A stretch of DNA of 64,000 nt from Kudoa neothunni (lineage: Eukaryota; Cnidaria), in assembly GCA_964304625.1 (NCBI GenBank), contig OZ199838.1, positions 7,316,001 through 7,380,000 of the forward strand, read 5' to 3'. Every line of letters starts with the position of its first letter. Position 1 is the stretch's first letter. Shown here piece after piece: positions 13,258 to 23,900 of the stretch. A program made the position numbers and the translations under genes. Below the pieces are notes generated by a model. It ran no database searches. It was not told the DNA's origin and saw nothing but the letters and a program-made list of their open reading frames with translations.

Positions 13258-13578
13258 GATAAAATTTTTGTTTGAAAAAGCTAAAACGTTTCTAACCAAA
13301 CTATACTTAGATAAAGATAATTATAGTTTTGTGTCTGATGTTAATTATGGTGGATATCCATTTTCATTAGATTATCGAAGAAGTGAATTGCGGGCATTTT
13401 TATTGACTATTGGTGAGCATCTCGAACTTTACAAATAATTTTTCATCGATGGACAATTATTTGTTGTCTTTTTTGATAGGTTTTTTTTGTTAAATCCACT
13501 CATTATGAAGGATACCTATCTCTCTTTCTCGCGGTATCTCCTGATTTCGCAGATGGTCCATTAGTAACATATTTTTAA
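13258..13578 (+). pseudogene. MATH/TRAF-like domain fragment
   Basis: Two open blocks flank a good GTGAGC donor (intron about 13413-13470, acceptor GATAG). The first reads through YGGYPFSLDYRRSELRAFLL and the second through HYEGYLSLFLAVSPDFADG to a TAA at 13576-13578. The pattern (Gly-Gly-Tyr, then a Tyr-Leu-Ser-Leu-Phe-Leu strand, then an Asp-rich turn) recalls the MATH/TRAF C-terminal beta-sandwich. The join is out of phase by one base at a run of eight T, and no start codon was found. It is therefore either a decayed gene or an exon pair of a gene not otherwise seen. Confidence 0.35.
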
Positions 13579-13768
13579 AATTATTGGCATTAAAAAGTTG
13601 TAGCTGAAACTGAATAATGTTTAATTCCACGTTATAAATAAATGTGACGCCATAATAGGTGTTTGGATTACAGAAGAAAATACGATCCGATTTGAAATAA
13701 ATGTATGGCTATCTGTCTGGCTCATCCTCGTAGTACGAATGGTATTTTAAGATCTTATGTAATGTACT

Positions 13769-13841
13769 GTAGCGGATGAGGATCGAACCCGTGATCCTCG
13801 AGCTAAAAGTGGCGGGGCCTTACCACTTAGACTATGGTCCA
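13769..13841 (-). repeat. tRNA-like sequence (tRNA pseudogene or SINE head)
   Basis: On the minus strand an A box (TAGTCTAAGTGG, 13823-13834) and a B box (GGGTTCGATCC, 13780-13790) are spaced as in a tRNA gene. The acceptor arms (TGGACCA against ATCCGCT) do not pair and the T arm is rearranged, so a working tRNA is unlikely. A Pol III promoter on a tRNA-derived SINE is the likeliest reading. Confidence 0.5.
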
Positions 13842-13859
13842 TAGCGCACTTGAAGTTAG

Positions 13860-14306
13860 GCGCTACTCTATCTATGTGGATGCGCCACAGTACCTAATCA
13901 AATTATACGATTTTTTAAAATTATTTATAATGTAACAATAGAAACGATACACAGTCTATTACGATTGTTGCGCATACAGATATCTCACACTTTGTAAAAC
14001 AATTATAGAAATTGAAAATTAACCAGGAAATTATAAATTACGCAAGTTAATAATACACAATAAATACATTTAAGAAAAATTGTGGAAAAATGTTTTTTAT
14101 ATAACTGATATTCATTGTACACCAAAATTTGAACAAAAATTGTTTATAATTAAAGGCCGATATTTTCGATTAAAATCGAGATAATTCGTTGATTATTTTG
14201 CGTCTACTTATGGGAAAAAATGGAAAACGGATTGACAATTATATAGCCGAATAAACAGGTTTAAATGAGGACAATGTCCCCCCAAAATATACCAAAATTC
14301 GCTATC
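13860..14306. other. Intergenic, nothing recognised
   Basis: AT-rich sequence between the tRNA-like repeat and the LTR element, with no supported feature. Confidence 0.4.
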
Positions 14307-14311
14307 ATCGA

Positions 14312-14389
14312 TGTAGCGCGAGAGAAACACCAGTCTCAATTCTACAATAATCCGCCGTGCGTACCCATCGCTGACGTGGCTTCGCCACA
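14312..14389 (-). repeat. 3' LTR (78 bp)
   Basis: Identical to 16294-16371; ends TG and CA; bordered outside by ATCGA. Confidence 0.92.
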
Positions 14390-14409
14390 TATGCCCCCCT
14401 TTTATTTTG

Positions 14410-16293
14410 TTATATATAATAATCATTTAGCCACTTGGGTGCTTTAGAAATGCGGCAGCTGCGCTTCTTAACTCTTGCGTCTGGGTCCATATACGGAAGG
14501 GTATTGTTCTGATGTGTTTTCCTTACATTTCCATTATCATCATAGGTCATAGTGGTACCATTTTTGGACAGTATTTTGAAGGGGCCTAAGAAACGTTTTG
14601 ACAAGGCGCTTTTACCTGACTGACTTTTAGTTAAAATTAGATTTGGCGTTTTCTCTTTTGCGATTGTTTTCCTATCATAACCACTTTTTTGTTTGCGTTG
14701 CGCTTTTCGAATATTGGAATGCGTCATTCTCATCATTTTCCTCATTGAATTTTGTAGTTCTATGGCATAGGTTTCATACTTTTGGCTGTATTTATTCTCT
14801 AGAGGTTGGAGAAAGGTATCCGTGATTGAGCTTAGGTTTCTCCCGTACGTGAGCATGGCTGGAGTGTAAGCAGTACTGGCGCTAACGGTATTACGAAGTG
14901 TAAACAAGCATAATGGAAGAGCATCGTCCCATTGAAGAGATTTGGAATTGCACATTATTCTTATTTTTTCTTTGAGGCTTTTCACGTATCTCTCAGCCAA
15001 TCCATTCCCTTCTGGGTGATATGGGGTGGAACTAGTATGAGAAATACCTAATCTTCTGCAGGTCGCGTTAAACAACTCAGATTCGAATTGGGTGCCACAA
15101 TCCGTATGAATTGACTTGGGTATACCGTGGCGTGTCACAACCAAATTCAACAACTCTTTTGTAGTGGGGAGGGCGGACATATTGGGTAAGGCAGCAGCTT
15201 CCAGCCATTTTGTGAATCTATCAACAAAAATAAGTATGTATTTATTACCTGAGCTAGATTCAGGGAAGGGTCCAATGAAATCTGCATGCCAATCGGTAGC
15301 AGGACCGTTGCATCTTATCGGCGTCAGTGGTTGCTTTTTCTCATTCATCCCATATTTGTTTTGCTTACAGATTAAGCAGTTACCAACAAACGCCTTAACA
15401 TCATCGGTGAGTGTTAACCAAAAAAAATTCCGTCTGATCCTTTCTTCTGTGTTCCGCTGACCACCATGGATAGTGTCTTCCTCATGAATTTTCCTAATGA
15501 TCGGAATTTGAAGTTCCTTTGGCAATACCAGTAGCTTTCCACGTCGAGAATTGTGATATAACACGTCATTTTCCACCTCTAATTTCGCAATACGGTGATA
15601 CAATTTATTGCAGATAGCGGTTCCTCTACATGTCGTCGCAGTGTGTTTTGTGCCTCCACATTTGGTGCAACCGTATTTTGTGTAGTTAGATAGGCTTTTT
15701 GTATTGTTCACAGTTGTTCTTGCCGAGATAGATGCTAACTCATCAGCATGGCGGTCTGTAATATCTAGTGGTTGGGTATTGTTCAAGAATGATTGGGTTT
15801 TTTCAATTAGTTGGAAAATATCAGCGCTATCCACCAGTTTAAGATATGCTCGGGTCTGTTTAGGAACGCATTCATATATTTTCGGTTTTATGAAAAATTC
15901 GGCATCATCAACCGTGGCATTTGGTCTTGCGGCTCTGAACAAGTGGAGGATTCGTTGATAGAAATCTAGCACACTTTCATTTAGTTTAATGGAAGCACGG
16001 CTGAATTCATCAAAGTAGGCTTCTTTCGATTTTAATCTGCTAGCGTAGGATTTGACGTTATTGTTCAATATCAACAGCATTTGGCTGTAGTCCGTAATGG
16101 TAATGTCGACTCCAGTAGGTGGTTTTAGTGTTTCTCTTGAGTGACGTGGCAACGCGAGTAATGTTGCGGCATAAAGTTGTCTCTCATTCCAACCTTTGGA
16201 AATTGCATAGAGTTGTAATTCCTCCAATTGTTGGTCAATGTTCCCATCAAAGTTTATTTTTAGAGGTACTTCGTTGTTTACCTCTGACACCAT
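14410..16293 (-). CDS. Gag-like plus integrase frame of the Ty3-type element
   Basis: A 627-codon frame. The N-terminal third is Gag-like: a retrotransposon capsid-type helical region followed by a C-x2-C-x4-H-x4-C zinc knuckle near residue 210. The C-terminal part is integrase: an HHCC-type zinc domain (H..H and C-x2-C around residues 275-310), a catalytic core beginning WHADFIGPFP with further Asp and Glu in the usual places, and a C-terminal basic region. The start codon overlaps the primer-binding-like site immediately after the LTR. This is a fossil-type element; function is not implied. Confidence 0.85.
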   Translation of the reverse strand: MVSEVNNEVPLKINFDGNIDQQLEELQLYAISKGWNERQLYAATLLALPRHSRETLKPPTGVDITITDYSQMLLILNNNVKSYASRLKSKEAYFDEFSRASIKLNESVLDFYQRILHLFRAARPNATVDDAEFFIKPKIYECVPKQTRAYLKLVDSADIFQLIEKTQSFLNNTQPLDITDRHADELASISARTTVNNTKSLSNYTKYGCTKCGGTKHTATTCRGTAICNKLYHRIAKLEVENDVLYHNSRRGKLLVLPKELQIPIIRKIHEEDTIHGGQRNTEERIRRNFFWLTLTDDVKAFVGNCLICKQNKYGMNEKKQPLTPIRCNGPATDWHADFIGPFPESSSGNKYILIFVDRFTKWLEAAALPNMSALPTTKELLNLVVTRHGIPKSIHTDCGTQFESELFNATCRRLGISHTSSTPYHPEGNGLAERYVKSLKEKIRIMCNSKSLQWDDALPLCLFTLRNTVSASTAYTPAMLTYGRNLSSITDTFLQPLENKYSQKYETYAIELQNSMRKMMRMTHSNIRKAQRKQKSGYDRKTIAKEKTPNLILTKSQSGKSALSKRFLGPFKILSKNGTTMTYDDNGNVRKTHQNNTLPYMDPDARVKKRSCRISKAPKWLNDYYI

Positions 16294-16371
16294 TGTAGCG
16301 CGAGAGAAACACCAGTCTCAATTCTACAATAATCCGCCGTGCGTACCCATCGCTGACGTGGCTTCGCCACA
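16294..16371 (-). repeat. 5' LTR (78 bp)
   Basis: Identical to 14312-14389; bordered outside by ATCGA and inside by the primer-binding-like site. Confidence 0.92.
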
Positions 16372-16376
16372 ATCGA

Positions 16377-17626
16377 TCATCGAGAATTCCACAACAAGAG
16401 TTGTTGAAGCTTTCACTACATAGAAATGATAAAATGATAGGTCCTGGATTTGAAGAATAAACAAATCAAACTGTTTCATATTGTCTAGAGGGGTAATGGT
16501 ATAATGTGTAGCTCCCAAAATAAAGCCTGTTACGCAACTCTAACCTTCCCGATTTTATTAAAAATTGAATTGTCGCGATTTTAAAATATGGGAAAACCAT
16601 AAGGTGGCTTCAAATTACAATTATAAAATTTTCGCATTAATATTCGTTCGGCTCATATCGAGACTTACGCTCTAGAATGCGCATGCAACATTGGTGTAGC
16701 TTTTTACTTGTAATTTACCTAATAATGAATTTTTTCCTTAAGTTTCGTTAAATTATTATTTTTTCATTATATGTTTACCTCGTTGTAGTAGGTTTTGATA
16801 GGAATTAGCATTGTTATGAATGGAGAATATGTAAAATCAATTAATACTTTTATTGTTTTCTAATGTTATCTAAATTTATAATTTTAATAAAATTTAAGTT
16901 ATCTTGTGAATCGCTGGTTCAATATATAAGAATAAATGGTGTGTACTTAATTTTCATACTCATCGCAATTAAAAACATAAAACTCACGGTTTTTAATGTA
17001 TAAACTATAATAATAGAAATTTGGAGAATGCAATGATTTCTGGTTAGCGCGTTGTTAGACCAACTCCGCATCATGATGGTAATCAAGGGTCATCGCCAAT
17101 TTTACAATTTACTGCTTGATAACGAAAAAACTAGCGAAATTCGTAGTCGAGAAAAATTTACTCCGAAGCCCCGGCAAATGAAAAAGTTGTCGTAGGCTAG
17201 GCGTAATTCGTTAAAAATAAATAATATAAAGATAAGAATAAATAATAATTCATCTTCCAAAGATTGAAACCAAATTGTCGACAAATTTATACATATATGC
17301 TCAAAGTGTACCCAAATATCTATTGGATTCGTATCCACATGAAGAATGGTTACGATCAATTTACAAGGATTATCGGGAATTTTTAGATTATATTCATAAC
17401 AAGATACTCACCTTATACCAGAGTGACTAGCATTTAACCATTAATTAAAATAAGATTTTGTTTGTTTTCAATATCTTGTTTATTTGCATGCAGTAGACCG
17501 CTATTAACCCTTATAGGACAACGCTGGGCCCCACGAGCCCGCCCACGTGATACATCGTCAATTACTTAGGTTAGACCAATTTTTTGTCGTTTCAAATTTC
17601 ACGTAAATTCATCAAAATTAATTATC
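16377..17626. other. Intergenic; isolated piggyBac-like end
   Basis: No gene supported. At 17504-17530, TTAA is followed by CCCTTATAGGACAACGC and then a GC-rich run (GGGCCCC), in the style of the piggyBac left end at 25.37 kb. No partner end was found, so it may be a solitary relic. Confidence 0.35.
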
Positions 17627-18676
17627 GGCTAAATTACAGTGACCGTGCATCCAATCGAAAAAAAATGAAACACGTAAAATGTCGGAAAAATGAATTTTTA
17701 CTACTTAAAAACCATTATATATTTAAATAAAGTCGATTATTCTTTTCCGCTATATTTTCTTCGAAACATGAAATCAACAACATAGTTGGAAAGTGTTTCT
17801 GGGGTTTTATTTGTGGCGTTTCTATATTTTCTTTTAAAAGCCCCCCAGCTTCTATTTTGTTAGTGTGGATCCCCTCAATGGAAACAAACCTTCTTTTATG
17901 GATCATGGTACCGTGAACAAAACCTAGATCCTTCAAACTGTTGTAACTTTTCCAACCATCAGTCCAAATAGTTGACTCTTCCTCTACATTCTCAATAATT
18001 ATTCTTTCTAGAATATCCCTATTTCTTTTTTGTGTTATTTTCAAAAAGAAATTTCCGTCTTCGTCTATTCCACCCACCATCCAATACTGTTGATTTCGAA
18101 GAATTCTTCCAACATTGAACTTCCTTTTTGATATGGCGGTCTCATCTATTTGTACTACAACACCCTTCCCGCCTATTTTAGAAAATTCCTCATCTAGTTT
18201 AGATGCCATAAAATCTGTAATGACGTTTTTCCAATCATTTATGGTGGAGTTTGAAGAAAATTTAGTGTGTTTACGAATATCATCGTACGTCATTGTTGGA
18301 TGTTGGATTACCGTTATTATAAAAATAAAAATTTTCCACAAAAAAGTCGAGAAATTTGAAAAATAGTTCCTTTTCGTATCGACGTTTTTTTGTTGCATGA
18401 AATACATTTGTATTGATAACCATCATCAGCGTCTTTTCTCTTAACTAGAAACATTTGACCGCCACAAAAACATTTTGAATAACTCTTCATAAGACCCATA
18501 TTTTGCATTGTTTTTATTGTGTATTCAAGGTCATCGCGAAAATAACCATGATCCAAGTTTGTAATCTCATCAATATTCTCTAACGTAAATATTTTTTTGT
18601 TTGATTACATCGTGTTAGAAAGAATCGAGACCTCCCGAAAATCTCCGATTGGATGTACGGTCGGTGTAATTTAGCC
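17627..18676 (-). mobile_element. Merlin (IS1595/ISXO2-like) transposon
   Basis: Inverted repeats of about 32 bp lie at 17627-17658 and 18645-18676. They start GGCTAAATTACA and share GACCGTnCATCCAATCG. They enclose a transposase on the minus strand and little else, giving a compact 1,050-bp element. No clear target duplication is visible, which suggests age or a slightly misplaced end. Merlin is the eukaryotic branch of the IS1016/IS1595 group. Confidence 0.82.
17739..18556 (-). pseudogene. ISXO2/IS1595-like DDE transposase, frameshifted
   Basis: The N-terminus (from 18556) holds a zinc ribbon (CFCGGQM then CISCNKK) followed by RKGTIF, as in ISXO2-type proteins. The core shows the first catalytic Asp in QIDETAISKRKFN, the second in IWTDGWKSY, and a THTNKIE-type motif before the final helix. 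The frame changes once just after the zinc ribbon (about 18320-18400). It changes again in a run of six G near 17840; the normal C-terminus (WGAFKRKYRNA) continues in the other frame to TAA at 17739-17741. With only two shifts and few other defects, decay is recent. The source family probably has active copies elsewhere. Confidence 0.87.
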
Positions 18677-19396
18677 AAATATTTTGCATAATGACAATTT
18701 TGCACCATAAAAAAGGATCTTATCTTAGTTTAAACCCGTTTCTTTCATTGATAAGTCCGAAACGCACGGTCATCCATTATGTTAAATTGTTTCAATGCCA
18801 TAACTTGGTGACATTGGCCACAATCCCTCGTTTTAGGAATCAACTCAACATGTAAATTTCTATAAATTTTTATTCCAATTTTCAAACTTACAAACAGCTT
18901 CTAGAAGCCAATCGCCAGTGAATGAGAAAGACAAACGCATATTTCCGGTCAATTCACGAAAACACGCGACTGGCGCCGAAAAGTGTCATTATACCATACT
19001 TTAGCCAAGGTTCTTCCCTATACTCTATTATTGATCAAAAATTTCTATGCCATGTCAAACTATTCCTAGTGTCCATTTAGTTAACACCAACTTCACGTTT
19101 TACCGAAGATTATAAATCCGCCAATTATTTCGGTAAATAATCCTACGGATTAGAATGCCATTTTTTAGGCCTTGCTTATTTAAGGTGCCACGTTAGACAG
19201 CAATTTATGCCTTATCAAAAATTATTAGCTTCTATTTATTTTCATAGTTTATAACTTGATTCGGGTGTATTAACTGCTTTAAATGAACGCGTTTAGTTCA
19301 GAGAGATATGTTAACTCCATTGCGAGTATAGCATTAATCCACGCTACAACGCAACGAAGGTTAGTGAATATAGAGTGACATTTGAGCGAGTTAGGT
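18677..19396. other. Intergenic, possible promoter region of the next gene
   Basis: No gene or repeat recognised. The last part lies directly upstream of the ATG at 19397 on the plus strand. Confidence 0.3.
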
Positions 19397-20932
19397 ATGG
19401 CTGAAAATTTAGAGAACCAGGAAGAATCTCTCGATCAAGAGATACTTGACTTTTTAGATAAATATCCTGACGATTTCTTTGATACCATCTATCCGTAGAT
19501 AATTTTGTTGTTGTTATCAGTTGTTGATCATAGTTGTTTAGTTCCAGAGCTAAAAGCCTTTGTATTTACGATACTGATTTGAAAACTTTTACCATTCCCG
19601 ATCCTAAGGTATGATTTTCAATATTAATCAAATAAATTATTTGTGGATCTACACGATATTTCATTATTTGCGTTAATGATTCCAATGATATGTATTTTAT
19701 ATTCTAGACACAAAAAGCATGTGATAATTAAAAATTATTTATTTTTATCAAACACAAACATTATTTTTCAGTAAATTTAACGATCCACTCCAATGTCGAT
19801 ATCTATTCATTTATTGAGGATATAATTAAGGGGCCCGTAATTAAAAAATTTCGACCTAATCACCCAAAAAATTATCATCCAATGGAAATATTATATTTGA
19901 TATTAAAAGTAAACTTGGTCATTGCATTTGGCTATATTAATAATCATTAAAGAATCATGTTGAATTAGCGAGTCGATATCGGGAGCATGATATTCTTGAA
20001 CCAATGGAATCCATGGTTGTATGTCGTTGATACTAATGTAACTTGATAAATCTCTATGTCTGTTCTAGGCTGTAGGCTTGGCTCTTTCACTTTCTCCTTC
20101 TAGCAGTCACTACAACGTAACATTTCGTTAGCTATGCTGGTCAAATATTATATTTCCAGGTTTATCACGATTTGCTCAAAATGGGATACACCGTGGAAAT
20201 AAGGCAAATAAATTATAAGAGTTTTAGAACATTTATGGGTATTGGGAGCATAGTTGGGGGAAAGTAAAATTAAAATTGTCGCGTTAATACATATAATGCT
20301 TGGTGTGTAGGTGCACAGTGAATAACATTTCCCTTCCTGATGAAAACCTTTTAAACGTAGTTAGCGATTCTGATGAAGGGACGGAGTCTGAAGAGAGACC
20401 TCTCATCTATTCCAGACCAACAGAACAATTGTCTTCCTACGGTAGCTGCTATAAATTAGATATAGTTACCATTGGCTGCTATTTTAGAGGATTGGTGTAG
20501 AGTCTTAAGAAAAGATTTTTTTAAAAACAATAAGCGAAAAGTGGAGCAAACTAAAGAAGCAATATTACGTAAATTGAAGGGAAATTTTGATGTCCTCTAT
20601 GAAGTGTACAATCCGTCCAACAAACCAACAAGAAATAATCCAGTTGCGCCGGACTTCACTGTCGTTTGCTATAGGTAACAATTTATTTGTTTATTTATTA
20701 TGGTTGTTTCATGACAATAAAAAGATGTCAAACTACGAGAAACAGGAAAAACGAGGATTTAGATCATCTTTGGGAAATTATTGAACGTTTATGTTATTTT
20801 TACAAACAAAAGATTGTAATGGCTTTGATAAACTCGACAGGCATGGCTCAATATATCCACATAAATGAGAGTGAGACCCCGATTCCAGGCGCAAAAAATT
20901 TTCTTTCAATTAAAAGTAAAATTCAATTCTAA
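19397..20932 (+). CDS. Unknown multi-exon protein, tail to tail with WDR7
   Basis: The model begins at ATG 19397 (MAENLENQEE). Exon 1 ends at 19494 and joins in phase to 19542-19608. Further coding blocks lie near 19770-19910, 19960-20030, 20070-20120, 20160-20210 and 20310-20465. The best supported 3' part is about 20475-20674 joined in phase to an exon starting near 20731 and ending at TAA 20930-20932. Some middle joins are unresolved. The product has an acidic N-terminus, a Ser/Asp/Glu-rich linker (DSDEGTESEERP) and a Lys/Arg-rich helical segment (EDWCRVLRKDFFKNN). No family is recognised. Its stop codon overlaps the WDR7 stop on the other strand. Confidence 0.6.
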
Positions 20933-23900
20933 ACTACAAAAGAATATTGATTTTGGTCGATACGCACGGTTATATGTCTTGAATCACTCCACTCGAAAGA
21001 AGGAACACACTCAAGGAGTTTATTGTTTCCCTCAGGAATGGTGATTAGATAGTTGTTGTGCTGCTTGAATGGATTGTTGATGAGACCGATGATAGAAAAT
21101 TGTGACTAAAAGTAAGTGTTGATTAGAATTATAGATCGAAAACCAAATTCTATGTATAATTTATGTTTGTATGTAGAAATACTTGCCATGTTTTCAAGTT
21201 ACAATCCACCTTTGAAAATGACACCAAATACTTACCATCGGGTGAAAATGATACAAAGCTAATTTCCGAATCATGTGCGGGAAACACAGTCAATTTTAAA
21301 CTTCGCACATCATATAAACCTATTTTTCCTTGTGTTGTTCCTACAGCTAATTTTTTCATGGCTTCATTGTAGTTTACCATTGGGCATCTATAGCTGAGTT
21401 AGCATTTGAAGCCAAGAAACAAACAAAATTAATACGAAAACATTTTTGATCGTTGATAAAGTTCGGTTGGTTTGTCTTTAAAAACCTTAGGACTTAAGCA
21501 CTGTAGCACAATATCGAATATCTCTATCAAATAAGGGCAGATTTCAGTGTAACACACATCAAATATATGATTCATCATTTTGAATAGTTGCTTCTTAAAG
21601 ATAGCTCCGATATTTAAGACATTAAGAGTATTGGTTTCGGTAGACACTGAAAAATCGTTCAAATAGTTATTAGGGAGACCGGCGGGTGTCTGTTGTTGTT
21701 GCTGGGATATTTTTTTGTTGTAACTATTCACATACACATTATACATGTGGAGCGCAGTGGTTGAGCTGACTGAAATATTAGAAAGAAGATTGCTATTGGA
21801 GACATTGCGAATTATGTCAGCCTCAACACTGCTCAAAAGTTTGACAGGATTATGTGCAGCAATAGTGTTGAGAGTTTCTTGAGTGGCAGACCAAGTGTCC
21901 AACGCCTTGGTGTATTCGATTTTTGATGCTCTTGGTTGCTTCGAGCTATGATATTTCATAATAATTTCCAATGTGACAGAAACATCCAACAATGTTGCTA
22001 GCAGTTTTGTTAGGTCGATGTGTTGAGAAAACAGTTGAAAACCTCTCCCAATAAGCCAAATACTGGATCTTTTGGACGGTGTTGGGTAGTGAACCTTTTG
22101 ATTGGGGCCAAGCGTTATACTCTCCATCAAAAGTCTAGTTATTGTATGAAGTTTTGACTCTGGTAACACATCAGAAACTAAAATTTAAAAAATATTAAAA
22201 ACCACATAAAAAAGATATTGTTACTTGATCTCAAGTTAAAAGTGGAGTTATTTTGGGAGACATAAAGTTCGCATAAAATAAAACTAATCATATACAGAGC
22301 TAATGTAGCGCGATGATGCACAGGAGTAGGCCAATAACCATACGATCCACCGGACTCAATAACAAGTGAATTCTGTATACCAGGATAACTAATTGGGATC
22401 TGATCACTAGTGCCACTGGTGTACATATTATCATAGAACGAAATATTATCAGGTAGGAAATAGCTCCACGCAAGAATCAAATTGGATACATATTTGATCC
22501 CAAGACGAGTTAATTCAGACAACAAAATTGAGCGACTTGCTTCTCGAATATTGGAATTAAAAGAGAGCCAATGACGGATTAGTTCGTGAAGAATAACCCC
22601 CCTGAAATGGAATTGTTTACATTCGAAACTACGTGTGTTGATAGTAAAACAATAGAAATTGGCTAGACTACTCCAGTAACTTTTGATTGTGGTTATCAGG
22701 TCACTAGAATCGGATGATATAGTCTTTTTTTGGAAACGCGATTTTTCACATATGGATAAGTTGGAGGTGGCGGTTGTGGCCTCACCAGGAACCAAAGATG
22801 ATATATTACCTATGGCGCACACCTGGCTAGATTCAACTCCAGCAAATTCGTTTCTTCCATCGATAGACGATTGGTTCAAGTTTAGTTGAGTTTGTACGGT
22901 ACGTAACATGTCAATGTTAGAACTGCTAAAAATGTAATCCATCACAAACGAAGACTCAGCCCCAAGTATAGCATTCGCGATCGAAACAATCGTAACTATA
23001 TGTTGAGTGAGCATCGTTTTCGAGCTATTCCAGTGTCTGATTACACTTTGTTGTATGTCGTCACTGCCACTACTGCTGGGTTCAGTTGGTGCTGCCGGAG
23101 GTTCCTCACTGCTGGTGTTGATAGTAGCACCAGCTAAATCTGTTGATGAATGAGGTAACGGCAACTGAGCCACTAGCTTCCCATGGGAAATAAGACCAAA
23201 ACAAAACGCTTTTTGTGGATAATTCAACAGTAGTCTTTCCTCACACATCTTATCCAATTTTTTATCAAGTCCCCATGCGGACAGTGCTGAAATAAGAATC
23301 TTTATCGTTTGCCTTATCATTTTCGATTGGTAATAGGCATGCTTTGTCAGATATTTAGAGTAGTCACAAATGTTGTTTGGAGGGGCTACTGCCAAACCAA
23401 GATATTTGAAACAAGAACTCATTCTTGAATTTTTTAGTGAATCAGTAGGTTGGTCGCTATCATTACCCGCTGAAGATATATTATGAGAAATGCTTGGATA
23501 GTTGACCGAAAGATTTATTGCTGATACTGGCCTTGTCTGAGACTGCACTTCCTCAGCAGATCCTGAAGCAGCAATAGGAGATTTTTTTAGGTATCCAACT
23601 CTAAGATTCTTTATGGACTTTAACGTTTCTTCCAAATAGTTGATAGTTCTAATGATGGCATCTGGATCAAAAAGTAGTACATGTATATCATCATTATGAT
23701 AGCTGGTTCTAGCAGAAATGATATTGAAGGGAAGATACTGATTCGTGGTGTGGCTGACATTCTCAATCAGTGAATTGTCCACTCGGTTAGCAAAATAGTC
23801 ATCGTTCAACTCAGAATTCGAATAATTCAATCCTACAGTAGATGACGACTGCAGGTTGGTCAGCGGCTGACTAGCCATATTGAGAGTGGTAGTGGCTTTA

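Larger units (their letters stand above)
14312..16371 (-). mobile_element. Ty3/gypsy-type LTR element, young and incomplete
   Basis: Two identical 78-bp direct repeats (TG..CA ends) bound the element, with a 5-bp target duplication ATCGA at 14307-14311 and 16372-16376. Reading on the minus strand, the 5' LTR is 16294-16371. It is followed at once by a primer-binding-like TGGTGTCAGAGG, and a purine tract (AAAAGGGGGG) lies just before the 3' LTR at 14312-14389. One long open frame between them carries Gag-like and integrase parts. Identical LTRs and an exact duplication indicate a very recent insertion. Not every part of a full Ty3 element is present, so it is incomplete and probably non-autonomous. 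The LTRs are unusually short for the family. Confidence 0.92.

Noticed and set aside
13769-13841. A functional tRNA gene
   Set aside because: Acceptor and T stems do not pair properly and no convincing anticodon stem can be drawn.
22683-22889. Plus-strand open frame inside WDR7
   Set aside because: Antisense shadow of a well-supported WDR7 exon. The same applies to plus-strand frames within the LTR element (14643-15958) and minus-strand frames within the IS630-like transposase.
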